Of a stretch of 64,000 nucleotides of DNA, positions 45,681 through 54,797 are shown piece by piece. The position numbers and the translations under genes are program-made. Each line of letters starts with the position of its first letter. Positions within the stretch are counted from its first letter, which is position 1. The stretch comes from Pedobacter psychrodurus (GTDB lineage: Bacteria > Bacteroidota > Bacteroidia > Sphingobacteriales > Sphingobacteriaceae): positions 335,392 through 399,391 of the forward strand of contig NZ_SJSO01000004.1 in NCBI RefSeq assembly GCF_004331735.1. The letters run 5' to 3'. The notes below the pieces were generated by a model. It was not told where the DNA came from, ran no database searches, and saw nothing but the letters and a program-made list of their open reading frames with translations.

Positions 45681-47573
45681 ATGAAGATCCGCTTAACCTT
45701 ACTCTTTATTCCCTTTTTATTTTTACAGGTGTCTGCACAGGTTCATTCTCTGGTAAAAGCTGATTTGATACCTAGCGATTACTGGAAATCATTGCCCGAT
45801 CACCCAAGGTTGTTTGCGAAAAACGCCCAGCTATTGGCTATTGCTGAACAAAAGGACAGCATTAGCTTAAAACTAAAGTATATCTTAAAACAAGATGCTG
45901 AGGGTAAACTTAAAGCTGCGAACATCGAGTATCCTTCTGGCATTAGTAACATGGGTACCTCAAGGGCAGTGCAAGAACGCATATTGTCACTTGCGCTAGA
46001 TTATCGATTGTTGGGCAACAAGGCAAGTTTAGAAAAAGCAAGAAAAGAGCTAATACAGCTTGCGGAACTCAAAAATTGGGGAACAGGACATTTCTTAGAC
46101 GTAGGGGAAGCAGCACTAGCCGCTGGCATAGGCTATGACTGGTTGTACAAAGAACTTACTTTAAACGAAAGAAAGAAAGTTGTGGAGGCCATAAAGAACA
46201 ATGCAATTATACCGGCCCTAGCGGCAAAGGAAGGTGTGGATAGTTGGGTAAACGGCAATTTCAACTGGAACCCAGTTTGTAATGGAGGCGTTATGGTAGC
46301 GGCATTGGCCATTGCAGAAGAGGAGCCAGAACTTGCTCGCAAGATGACAGAACAAGCCATAAAAAACATTCCCTATGCAGGCGTAACGTATGCTTTGGAT
46401 GGTGCATTTCCTGAGGGGCCAAGTTATTGGGCGTATGGAACTTCTTTTTATGTGATTGCTATTGAGGCTTTGCGTTCTGTGTTTAATACCTCATTTGCCT
46501 TAGAGCAGATGCCGGGCTTTTTAAAAACTGCAGATTATAACAACCAAATGGTTGCTCCATCTGGCGAAGATTATAATTATTCTGATTACCACACCGAGCT
46601 TCAAAACGAGCCAATTATGTTATGGTTTGCCAAGCAATTAAAGCGTCGGGATTTAATAAGCGATGAAATTAACGACATTAACCGCTATTACGAGTTTTTG
46701 TTGACGGGTAAAAACACAAAGCCAGGTAAAAAAGTAGAATTGGGCCGGCTTTCGCCACTAGAGATATTGTGGTGGGATCCATCCCTTTTGCAACGGGTTG
46801 CCAATAAAGCAGCCCCGCTACATTGGTCGCCAAAAGGCCATTTATCTATGGGAGTAATGCGATCTTCCTGGCAAGATCCGAAAGCAACGTATGTGGCACT
46901 AAAGGGTGGTACGCCAAATAACTCTCACGGCCACATGGATGCAGGTAGTTTTATTTTGGAGGCCGATGGTGTTCGCTGGGCACTTGATCTTGGCACAGAG
47001 AGTTACGATAAGATGCGTAAAGCAAAGCTTGATTTGTGGAATTATACTCAAAACAGCAGTCGCTGGACCACATTTAGGGTCGGGCCGGAGGGACATAACA
47101 TTATCCGTTTTAACAACGAATACCAACTCATAGATGGGGAATCACAAGTAGTGGCAATTCCCGATGTAAAGGGAACTATGGGTAATAGGGCCGAATTGAC
47201 TTCTTTATATTCAAACTTTGCCAAAAGAGTAAATCGTACCATTTTACTTCATCCCGATCGTTCCGTAAGCATCAAAGATGAATGGACAACTGATAAGAAG
47301 CCTGTCGAATATACATTTCAATGGCTTACCAAGGCTAAAGTTACAAAAACAGTTTATGGCCTTTTATTGCAACAAAATGGTAAGCAACTACAGTTAAAGA
47401 TCGATCAAGCATTGCTGAAAAAAATTGCCATCACCGTTCAGGATGTTTCGGTGGCTCAACATATTCAGGACTCTGACAATCCTTCGCTTAGTCGTATCGT
47501 CATCAAATTAAAGACGTGGGCAAAAAGTAATGGTCAATTGTTGATCAAGGCTTACCCTGGTAGTGCGAAATAA
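45681..47573 (+). CDS. Heparinase II/III-family polysaccharide lyase, secreted
   Basis: 630 residues with a signal peptide (1-19). The alpha/alpha toroid (about 40-370) contains GNFNWNPVCNGG and PEGPSYWAYGTSFY, where the Asn and Tyr are typical active-site residues. The beta-sandwich half begins at about 390 with NNSH416-G-H418-MDAGSF, the metal/catalytic motif of the family. These lyases cleave at uronates and leave 4,5-unsaturated ends, the substrate of the GH88/105 enzymes here. The exact PL family (PL12, 15, 17 or 21) is not determined. Confidence 0.85.
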   Translation: MKIRLTLLFIPFLFLQVSAQVHSLVKADLIPSDYWKSLPDHPRLFAKNAQLLAIAEQKDSISLKLKYILKQDAEGKLKAANIEYPSGISNMGTSRAVQERILSLALDYRLLGNKASLEKARKELIQLAELKNWGTGHFLDVGEAALAAGIGYDWLYKELTLNERKKVVEAIKNNAIIPALAAKEGVDSWVNGNFNWNPVCNGGVMVAALAIAEEEPELARKMTEQAIKNIPYAGVTYALDGAFPEGPSYWAYGTSFYVIAIEALRSVFNTSFALEQMPGFLKTADYNNQMVAPSGEDYNYSDYHTELQNEPIMLWFAKQLKRRDLISDEINDINRYYEFLLTGKNTKPGKKVELGRLSPLEILWWDPSLLQRVANKAAPLHWSPKGHLSMGVMRSSWQDPKATYVALKGGTPNNSHGHMDAGSFILEADGVRWALDLGTESYDKMRKAKLDLWNYTQNSSRWTTFRVGPEGHNIIRFNNEYQLIDGESQVVAIPDVKGTMGNRAELTSLYSNFAKRVNRTILLHPDRSVSIKDEWTTDKKPVEYTFQWLTKAKVTKTVYGLLLQQNGKQLQLKIDQALLKKIAITVQDVSVAQHIQDSDNPSLSRIVIKLKTWAKSNGQLLIKAYPGSAK

Positions 47574-47634
47574 TTTTTAAGCTTGCGAACCTGCCAATGA
47601 AATAGTTGTTTGATGTACCTGAATTCTAATTTCA

Positions 47635-47731
47635 ATGAAAAAAAACTTACTCCACGTTTCTAGCGGTAGCTTGCTTAGCTGTAAAAGCTCAAAAGATAGC
47701 GTCTTCGCCAGAGTATTTTAAAGCCCTTTGA
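47635..47731 (+). pseudogene. Remnant of the signal-peptide end of a secreted protein
   Basis: An ATG at 47635 is followed by an A8 run. Skipping one A gives MKKTYSTFLAVACLAVKAQK, a textbook signal peptide, then IASSPEYFKAL and a stop at 47731. Read strictly, the frame gives an unrelated peptide ending at an earlier point. The remaining sequence to the end of the regulator gene contains no continuation that I recognise. Confidence 0.45.
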
Positions 47732-47806
47732 ACTAATCTTTTAAAGCCCGATGAGGTTCATCAGTTGATATAAGATTAAGGAAAGATTTTACAATTAGGT
47801 AGAATT

Positions 47807-50800
47807 TTATTTTTTAGCAATTGAACTGATTTCTTGCAAAAATTGAGTAGGTGTTTTTCCAAATTCTTTTTTAAAGATTGTACTGAAATAGGATTGAGAC
47901 AAAATGCCTACTCTATACATTACCTCAGTAACCAAAACATCTTCATGGGTAAGGATGTGTAAAGCTGTTTTTAAACGTATGCTCCGTACAAATTCACTTA
48001 CTGTCTGCCCAGTAATTTCTTTCACTTTTCTTAACAAAGTAGTTTGGCTCATTCCAATTTCCCTGCTTATTTCTTCTACATTAAAATCAGGGTTCTCGAT
48101 TTGACTTTCAATCAGAGTGCTAATTTTTTCTATAAACTCTTTGTCCTTGATAGAATATGCCAACTCTTTGGCCGTTATGGAATAATCTTTTAAATACTTT
48201 TGTTTTAGCTTTTGTCTTTGGTCAAATAAATTTTGGATTGTTAAGGATAATAAATCAATATTGATGGGCTTACTGAAATAATGATCTGCTCCATAACCTA
48301 TCCCGTTCAATTTTGTTTCCATTGCATCCTTTGCTGTTAGCAATATTATTGGTATATGACTAGTTTCTATATCTTCCTTTAAAGATTTGCAGAATTCAAT
48401 ACCATCCATTACAGGCATCATAACATCACTAACTATCAGGTCTGGACATTTCTCTTTTGCATTCTCCATACCTTGTAGACCGTTTATTGCTTCTAATATA
48501 AAATACTTATCTTCAAGGCATTCTCTAAGAAATGCCCTTAGCTCTTCGTTATCATCAACAAGAAGTATTGTTCTCTTTTCTTCCGCATTTGCTTGAGGTA
48601 AATTAGCTGAATTTGATAACGCAACTAAGGGAGACAATTCATTTTTGTATTGTATGGTTTCAAGGTGGATTAACGATTCATCCACAGCGCCATCAGTTTT
48701 CTCTGTTTCTTGGTAATCTTCCTCACTTATCGGTATCGCAACTACTATTTGAGTACCCTTCATCTTTTCGCTGAAAACGTAAATTTCACCTTTGTGTAGA
48801 AATACCAGGCTTTTAACAAATGCTAATCCCAATCCTGATCCAAGATGTGTTTGGTTAACCCTGAAATATCTTTCAAACAAATGAGATATGGACGATTTAG
48901 AAATGCCCACCCCGTTATCGGTTACACATATATAGGCATATTGTTTAGCATTATAACCACTTTTCAAAATGAGTTCATCCTTAAATTCTGGTTTTAATTC
49001 AACAAAAGAATCAAATATTTGTATGCTCACCGTGCCTCCAACATCTGTATATTTTAATGAGTTATGTAACAAATTGATAATTATTTTTTCGATTACCTGT
49101 TTGTCGAACCATACATTCTTGTATTTGCTTGTGCTTGTAACTAAATCTATCCCAAGTTCAGTAGCCTTATCAGCAAAATCCGTAGCAATGTCGTTTATAA
49201 GTAGTGCTAAATTTTCATTAGAAACCTTTAGTTTAAGATTACCAGAAGCGACTTTTCTAAAATCAATTATTTCACTGATCAATTTCATTAACCGTAGCGC
49301 ATTTCTATGCATCGTTTGATAAGACTGCCTGATAGAATCACGGCCATCCTCTTTCATCACTCTTTCTAAGGGCCCTAATATTAACGAGAGCGGGGTTCTT
49401 AATTCGTGCGATATGTTTGTAAAAAATTGAAGCTGTGAAAGTTGTATTTCTTCCCTTTTTTGTTCCTGTAGTTGTTTGAGTTCAAATTTTCTCCTAAAAT
49501 ATAAAAGTGTAATAGTGGCTGTAATCAAAGTCAAGGTCATTAGTGTTCTAAACCACCAAGTCATATAAAATGGTGGAATGATTTTTAAGTCAATTGTAGT
49601 AAATGCCTCATTCCAGTTTCCATTGGCATTTGTAGACTTAACCTGGAAAGTGTACTGACCTGGGTTAAGATTAGTGTATGTAGCTCTTCTAAGGTTGCCA
49701 ACAAAATTCCATTCCTTATCAAACCCCACCATTCTATAAGCATATCTGGTCTTCTCAGGGTTAAATAGATTGAGCGCAACGTACTCGAAAGAGAATACAG
49801 ATTGACTATAATCAAGTACTACTTCCTTTGCTTCTCCAATGTGTTCGCTAAGTGGCGACGCTGCACCATAGTTTACAATACTTTTGTTAAATAACTGAAA
49901 ATCAATTAAATGAACTGGAGAAACAAAATTAATATCCTTGATGTCTTCCGCCTTAAAATAATTGAAGCCACGGTTTCCTCCAAATAACATTTCTCCATCG
50001 GTAGTTTTGTAATAAGCATTTCTAGAAAATTCAAGACCTTGAGCACCATCTTCATTTGTATAGTTTTTAAGGTAATTGCTGTCAGGATTATATTTAAAAA
50101 GCCCTGCTGTTGAACTTATCCAAAGATACCCATCATTGTCTTCGAGGATCCCAAAAATAGTCGTGTTTGAAAATCTATTGCCAAGGCTTGGTATTATAAA
50201 ATTCTTTGTCTTTTCATCAAAAAGCATAAGGCCATTTTTACCAATCCACATTCTGCCCTTTGAGTCGGTAAACATTATTTCAACATTTCCGAAGAAAGAC
50301 CGGTTTCTTTGTGCTGTAGGATAAAAATAATTCTTTAGTTTACCTTTGCTTACATTGTAGTTATAAAGCGTGGATTCGTTGGTGCCAAACCAAAGCCCTT
50401 GGTCCTTATCCTCAAATATGCTTAAGAAACCCTTTTTTGAAAGATCAATTTTTTTGTCATTAATAGCTCTAAATTGCCGAAAAGATAAATTTGTTCTATC
50501 AAGAATATTCAGCCCACTTTCAAAAGTACCAATCCAAAGGGTTCCTCGGCTATCTTCAAATATTTGTGAGATATTATTGGAGGAAATAGAGGTCTTGTCC
50601 TTGGGATTATTCATAAACCGCGTAAAATCATTGGTTTCTGGGTTAAAGCGATTAAGGCCTCCTCCCCAAGTGCCCACCCAAACTATGCCTCGAGAATCCT
50701 TGTAGATGGTTAATACGGCATCCGAACTGATAGAGCGAAGGTTTTGTGAGCTAAAACGATAGGTGTGGAAACTGTTTTTATTTCGCTGCCATACATTTAT

Positions 50801-51976
50801 ACCTCCTCCGTCTGTTCCAATCCATAGAACGCCATTTCCAACTTCACAGAATGCTTTTACATCACGATGTGAAAGTTGGCCATTTGTTGGATAGTCTGCC
50901 ATTAGGTTAAATTGGTAACGATTAGGATTGTACACGTATAATCCACCACTATGCGAACCAACATAAACATTGTGTTGCGTATCTTCTAGCAATCCACATG
51001 CTGAACTTTGAGAAAAGCTTGATAGATCTGAAGGATTGCCTCTGTATGGAAGTATTTGGTTGGCGTCGTAATCGTAAAAATGAATTCCTCCATTTTCTGT
51101 TCCAATCCATAGATTGCCTCTGCTGTCGGCCAAAATGCTCTTAATAACATTACTAGAAAGACCAGAACGATTTTGAATACTGTGAAATTTGCGTGCTAGT
51201 AAAGTATTAACGTTGAAATAGGACAGACCTGAGTCTGATGTGCCTATCCATAGATTTCCTTTTTTGTCCTGTGTTATGGTACTTATATTATTACTACAAA
51301 TTATGTTTGATTTTTCGGTTACATAAGAACGGTAAGTGCCATTTTGGAGCGATAAAAGCCCATCTCCCTTAGTGCCAATCCATATTTTGCCTTTTGAGTC
51401 TTCATAAAGACAAGAAATATTATTGAATTTTGTAGATACCTTTCCCTTTTCTAGGAAATTAATTTTACCAAAGGTCGATTTCCCACGTTCTAAAATTCTA
51501 AGCCCTCCAGTCATAGTTCCAACAAACAATGTTCCTTTCGAATCACACAATATTGAGGTGATAATATTATTGCCAATACCGAACTTATTCGTCCCATCAT
51601 TTACTATACGTATGAAAGTGTTTTTTTTTCTATCGTATTTGTTCAATCCAAGGCCGGTGCCAACCCAAACGTTATGATCCTTATCCTCTGCTATAGAGTT
51701 CACATCATTGCTGCTCAAAGACCTCTTGTCATTAGCATTGTAATAAAAGGTGGTAACCTTGTAACCATCATAAAGGTTAAGTCCTTGTGCTGTGCCAATC
51801 CAAATATATCCCTTGCTGTCCTGAAAAGTGCAATAGACCTTACTACTGGATAAACCTTGATCCTTTGATATGTTATGGAACTTGAGCTTTATTGGTAACG
51901 CAGACGCAAATGACTCATTTGTTGAAATAAATATAAAAACTATTAACAGGATGACTATATTTTTTGCCTTTTGCAT
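47807..51976 (-). CDS. Hybrid two-component system regulator (SusR/HTCS type)
   Basis: 1389 residues from the ATG at 51976; the frame extends four codons to a TTG. In order: a signal segment, about 14 periplasmic two-component propeller repeats (for example DSKGYIWIGTAQGLN, DSRGTLWIGTFESGL), a Y_Y_Y domain (about 715-785), a membrane helix (about 800), HisKA with H857 in ISHELRTP, an HATPase, a receiver with D1184 in VSDVMMPVMDG, and an AraC helix-turn-helix C-terminus. Such proteins sense an imported oligosaccharide directly and activate the locus. It faces the end of the lyase gene. Confidence 0.96.
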   Translation of the reverse strand: MQKAKNIVILLIVFIFISTNESFASALPIKLKFHNISKDQGLSSSKVYCTFQDSKGYIWIGTAQGLNLYDGYKVTTFYYNANDKRSLSSNDVNSIAEDKDHNVWVGTGLGLNKYDRKKNTFIRIVNDGTNKFGIGNNIITSILCDSKGTLFVGTMTGGLRILERGKSTFGKINFLEKGKVSTKFNNISCLYEDSKGKIWIGTKGDGLLSLQNGTYRSYVTEKSNIICSNNISTITQDKKGNLWIGTSDSGLSYFNVNTLLARKFHSIQNRSGLSSNVIKSILADSRGNLWIGTENGGIHFYDYDANQILPYRGNPSDLSSFSQSSACGLLEDTQHNVYVGSHSGGLYVYNPNRYQFNLMADYPTNGQLSHRDVKAFCEVGNGVLWIGTDGGGINVWQRNKNSFHTYRFSSQNLRSISSDAVLTIYKDSRGIVWVGTWGGGLNRFNPETNDFTRFMNNPKDKTSISSNNISQIFEDSRGTLWIGTFESGLNILDRTNLSFRQFRAINDKKIDLSKKGFLSIFEDKDQGLWFGTNESTLYNYNVSKGKLKNYFYPTAQRNRSFFGNVEIMFTDSKGRMWIGKNGLMLFDEKTKNFIIPSLGNRFSNTTIFGILEDNDGYLWISSTAGLFKYNPDSNYLKNYTNEDGAQGLEFSRNAYYKTTDGEMLFGGNRGFNYFKAEDIKDINFVSPVHLIDFQLFNKSIVNYGAASPLSEHIGEAKEVVLDYSQSVFSFEYVALNLFNPEKTRYAYRMVGFDKEWNFVGNLRRATYTNLNPGQYTFQVKSTNANGNWNEAFTTIDLKIIPPFYMTWWFRTLMTLTLITATITLLYFRRKFELKQLQEQKREEIQLSQLQFFTNISHELRTPLSLILGPLERVMKEDGRDSIRQSYQTMHRNALRLMKLISEIIDFRKVASGNLKLKVSNENLALLINDIATDFADKATELGIDLVTSTSKYKNVWFDKQVIEKIIINLLHNSLKYTDVGGTVSIQIFDSFVELKPEFKDELILKSGYNAKQYAYICVTDNGVGISKSSISHLFERYFRVNQTHLGSGLGLAFVKSLVFLHKGEIYVFSEKMKGTQIVVAIPISEEDYQETEKTDGAVDESLIHLETIQYKNELSPLVALSNSANLPQANAEEKRTILLVDDNEELRAFLRECLEDKYFILEAINGLQGMENAKEKCPDLIVSDVMMPVMDGIEFCKSLKEDIETSHIPIILLTAKDAMETKLNGIGYGADHYFSKPINIDLLSLTIQNLFDQRQKLKQKYLKDYSITAKELAYSIKDKEFIEKISTLIESQIENPDFNVEEISREIGMSQTTLLRKVKEITGQTVSEFVRSIRLKTALHILTHEDVLVTEVMYRVGILSQSYFSTIFKKEFGKTPTQFLQEISSIAKK

Positions 51977-52181
51977 TAGTACCAACAAATTATAGCGGGT
52001 TATTTCTAGCCCAAAATACGAAAAACTATTTGGTTAATTTTTTTTCCAATAAGCGAGCTTGCTCAGATATATTTACGTTTTCTCGTGAAGTTAATTAAAG
52101 GTCATGATTAATAACAAAGAACTTTACCTAAAACGCTGTAAGGAGATTTTTAATCTCATATGTTTCCAAAATGTGTTTTAT

Positions 52182-52196
52182 TTCGGCAGTTCAATT
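52182..52196 (+). promoter_or_regulatory. Candidate AraC operator, AGTTCAATT upstream of AraC-3
   Basis: The AGTTCAATT nonamer (52188-52196) is identical to the two in the uxaC/AraC-2 gap, and the preceding base is C, as at 12096. AraC-2 and AraC-3 have nearly identical DNA-binding halves, so a shared site is expected. Confidence 0.4.
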
Positions 52197-52245
52197 TATT
52201 GTTTATTGCCTAATTCCAGCAAAAACTACAAGGATTTCAGCAAGC

Positions 52246-52258
52246 CAATATGGTTTAA
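52246..52258 (+). promoter_or_regulatory. Candidate AraC operator variant, CAATATGGTTTAA
   Basis: It differs at one position from the AraC-1 gap site CAATATAGTTTAA. It lies 64 bases downstream of the AGTTCAATT copy in the same gap. Confidence 0.3.
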
Positions 52259-52411
52259 AACATATTCATTTGTAATATAAAATAACACTAAACTCAATAA
52301 CCAAATATTTCTCCAAGACAAGTAATTTCTTTAATAAGGAAGAGCCACTAATTCCTTTAAATAATTGTAGTCTGAGTAAATGTTTTTAGCTAATAACCTA
52401 ACAAACAGCAT

Positions 52412-53269
52412 ATGGAAACAAGTTTGATGCAAAATAGACCCCAACTTAGCACTTCTCTTTTCACAAATTACGATGAAATAAAAACGTCTAATGAAAAACT
52501 CCATACTCATCCTCAGTACGAACTAGTTTTTACCATTGGAGATGAAGGTACCCGTTTCGTAGGAGATAACGTGAGCTCATTTTTTTGTCATGACTTAGTT
52601 TTAGTTGGACCAAATCTTCCTCATTGCTGGCAAAGTAACAATTTATCGAATTCAATTTCCGATACAAGGGAGGTTAAAGTACACTTTGACCAAAGTTTTT
52701 TTGGAAAAGAATTTTATGAAATGCCTGAGATGAAGAAAGTTAAAAACCTGCTTCTTTTAGCCCAACGCGGTGTTGTTTTTAGCAATGAAACAGCTGCTAA
52801 AATGGGTAATAAAATAATGCAGCTTTCTGGTAAAAGTAATTGGTTAAGAGTAATTGAGCTACTTTCTATTATATGCGAGCTGGCCGAAAGCGACTTTAAA
52901 GTTTTAGCTTCAGAAACTTACACTAAATCATATCAACCAGGCGATGATAGGCTTTCAAATATATACAATTATTTAATGGAGAACCATCAAAGAGATATCA
53001 ATTTGAAGGAAATTGCAGATTTTTCAAATATGAATACTGCCTCATTCTGTAGATATTTTAAGAAAGCCACCTCCAAAACTTTTTCGGATATCCTAAATAT
53101 AATTAGGGTTGGTTTTGCCTGTAAAAAATTGTTAGACACCAAGCTTAGTATTAGTGAGATTGGATATTCATGCGGTTACCAAAATATTACTTATTTTAAT
53201 CGTCAGTTTAAGGATATCAAGAAATTAACGCCAACTATCTATCGATTGAAGTATAATAATTGTGCCTAG
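52412..53269 (+). CDS. AraC-family transcriptional regulator with cupin sensor (AraC-3)
   Basis: 285 residues. Cupin-type N-half: LHTHPQYELVFTIGDEGTRF and LVLVGPNLPHCW. C-half: INLKEIADFSNMNTASFCRYF and IGYSCGYQNITYFNRQF. It is the closest paralogue of AraC-2; the GTRF and SKTFSD blocks are common to both. It lies 71 bases upstream of the pyruvyltransferase-family gene on the same strand and may regulate it and GH65. Confidence 0.93.
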   Translation: METSLMQNRPQLSTSLFTNYDEIKTSNEKLHTHPQYELVFTIGDEGTRFVGDNVSSFFCHDLVLVGPNLPHCWQSNNLSNSISDTREVKVHFDQSFFGKEFYEMPEMKKVKNLLLLAQRGVVFSNETAAKMGNKIMQLSGKSNWLRVIELLSIICELAESDFKVLASETYTKSYQPGDDRLSNIYNYLMENHQRDINLKEIADFSNMNTASFCRYFKKATSKTFSDILNIIRVGFACKKLLDTKLSISEIGYSCGYQNITYFNRQFKDIKKLTPTIYRLKYNNCA

Positions 53270-53340
53270 TCGTTATATTTAAATTAAGCAATTGAATTTA
53301 GGAAAATCTAGAGCCATAATCTGATATTAAAAATTAAAAA

Positions 53341-54633
53341 ATGAATAATCGCAGAAAATTTATAAAGAACACTGCTCTTTGCTTAACTGGTACCTTCATA
53401 GCCACAAAGGTAAATGGAATGTCTGGATTTTTTAAAACTCTTGGACCAAAACCCCATATTATTGTACGTTCTGGGTGGCAAACAGAAAATATTGGTGACA
53501 TAGCACATACTCCAGCATTAATGGCTCTGATTGAAAAGTATATTCCTTCAGCAACAGTTACTTTCTGGCCCTTTTATGATTATCTTCCCGATAACGAAGT
53601 AGAAATGTTAAAAAAGCGTTTCCCGAAAATGAAATTGGTTAGGGGGAAACTTAATAAAGATGGAAAATCGACCACCGTTGAGTTACAACAAGCAATTTCT
53701 ACCAGCGATTTAATGATACATAACTCGGGTCCCGCAACTATTGCTTGGGCTGATCTAGAAATATTCAATAAATTTACAGGCAAGCCTTTTGGGGTATATG
53801 GAGTTACCTATGGTTTGTATGGAACACCAGAAACCAATATTTTGAATAAAGCCTCTTTTGTATATTTTAGAGATTCTGTTTCACTTGAAAAAGCAAGAGT
53901 AGCTGGGGTTAAGGCTCCAGTTATGGATTTTACACCTGATGCTGTTTTTGCTATTGATGTTACCGACGACCAGCGGGCAATAGCATTCTTAAAAGAGAAT
54001 AACTTAAAAGATGGTCAATTCTTGTGTTGCATTCCAAAACAAAGACATACCCCCGTTTGGTTGCACCCTCATAAAAACAGACCAATTGATCCTATAAAAA
54101 ATCAGCGTAATGAAGATATGAAACTGCACGATCACCAACCATTGATCGAAGCAATTATTGCAGTAATCCGCAAAACTGATTTAAAGGTGCTGATTACCCA
54201 TGAAGATGAAACAGAAATGCAGATTGGAAAAGATTGGCTTTTAGATAAGCTTCCAACTGATGTTAAAAAAAAGGTAGTTTGGCGAAATACAGCTTGGCTT
54301 ACAGATGAAGCAGTGAGTATTTATAAGCGATCTTCAGGGTTCTTCGGATCAGAAATGCACAGTCCAATCATGTGTATAGCCCAGGGTATACCTGCCATTG
54401 TGGTAAGATGGCAGGAGCAGAGCAGCAAAGGAATTATGTGGCGTGATATTGGCCTTGGAGAATGGTTATTTGATTTTGATGATGAAGATGAAGTTCGTCG
54501 TTTTGTGCCAACGGTGTTAAAGTTTGCTAAAAATCTCAAGGCTGCTAAGATGAAGGCTGTGGCAGCAAAAAAGTTTGTAGACAACAAGCAAAAAGAGTCT
54601 TTTTTGGTCGTAAAAAATACCTTGAAGAAATAA
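53341..54633 (+). CDS. Tat-exported polysaccharide pyruvyltransferase-family protein
   Basis: 430 residues. The N-terminus NNRRKFIKNTALCLTGTFIA is a twin-arginine leader, cut near residue 26. The rest matches the PS_pyruv_trans domain: SGWQTENIGDIAHTPALMAL at the start, LMIHNSGPATIA, PFGVYGVTYGLYG, SFVYFRDSVSLEKA, and SGFFGSEMHSPIMCIAQGIPAIVV near the end. Known members add a pyruvate ketal to sugars from phosphoenolpyruvate in the cytoplasm. PEP is not expected in the periplasm, so an exported member in a degradation locus may do something else, for example act on pyruvylated sugars; that is inference. Confidence 0.82.
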   Translation: MNNRRKFIKNTALCLTGTFIATKVNGMSGFFKTLGPKPHIIVRSGWQTENIGDIAHTPALMALIEKYIPSATVTFWPFYDYLPDNEVEMLKKRFPKMKLVRGKLNKDGKSTTVELQQAISTSDLMIHNSGPATIAWADLEIFNKFTGKPFGVYGVTYGLYGTPETNILNKASFVYFRDSVSLEKARVAGVKAPVMDFTPDAVFAIDVTDDQRAIAFLKENNLKDGQFLCCIPKQRHTPVWLHPHKNRPIDPIKNQRNEDMKLHDHQPLIEAIIAVIRKTDLKVLITHEDETEMQIGKDWLLDKLPTDVKKKVVWRNTAWLTDEAVSIYKRSSGFFGSEMHSPIMCIAQGIPAIVVRWQEQSSKGIMWRDIGLGEWLFDFDDEDEVRRFVPTVLKFAKNLKAAKMKAVAAKKFVDNKQKESFLVVKNTLKK

Positions 54634-54797
54634 ATTAAAAGAAATTAACTTTTTAAAACCTAAACATCATAAACAGCAAGTTCTTCAATAAGTAGCAAAT
54701 GAAAGGGTTTGAAAATAAATTAATTTGAATGAATTAGGCAATCGTCTCTATAATCACAATACACATTTGGCTCATAATTTTTATATAAATAAGCACT

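Larger units (their letters stand above)
51989..52411. other. 423-base intergenic region between the hybrid regulator and AraC-3
   Basis: The region is AT-rich and has no credible gene. It holds two sequences related to the AraC operator motif (52182-52196 and 52246-52258). No TAnnTTTG box lies at the 49-base spacing seen at the other two AraC loci. The element ATTGCCTAAT at 52205 also occurs upstream of the symporter gene, but two copies lie inside genes. Confidence 0.6.

Noticed and set aside
19516..47573. Ulvan or other sulfated algal polysaccharide as substrate.
   Set aside because: No sulfatase or formylglycine-modification gene is visible in the window.
51986..51994. CAAATTATA (TATAATTTG on the minus strand) as a -7 box for the hybrid regulator.
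   Set aside because: Spacing is one base off TAnnTTTG and it lies only about 10 bases from the chosen ATG.
15951..52214. Decamer ATTGCCTAAT at 15951, 52205 and (reverse) 54733, all in intergenic gaps, as a possible operator.
   Set aside because: The same decamer also occurs inside genes at 36036 and 57601, so it is not specific to promoters.
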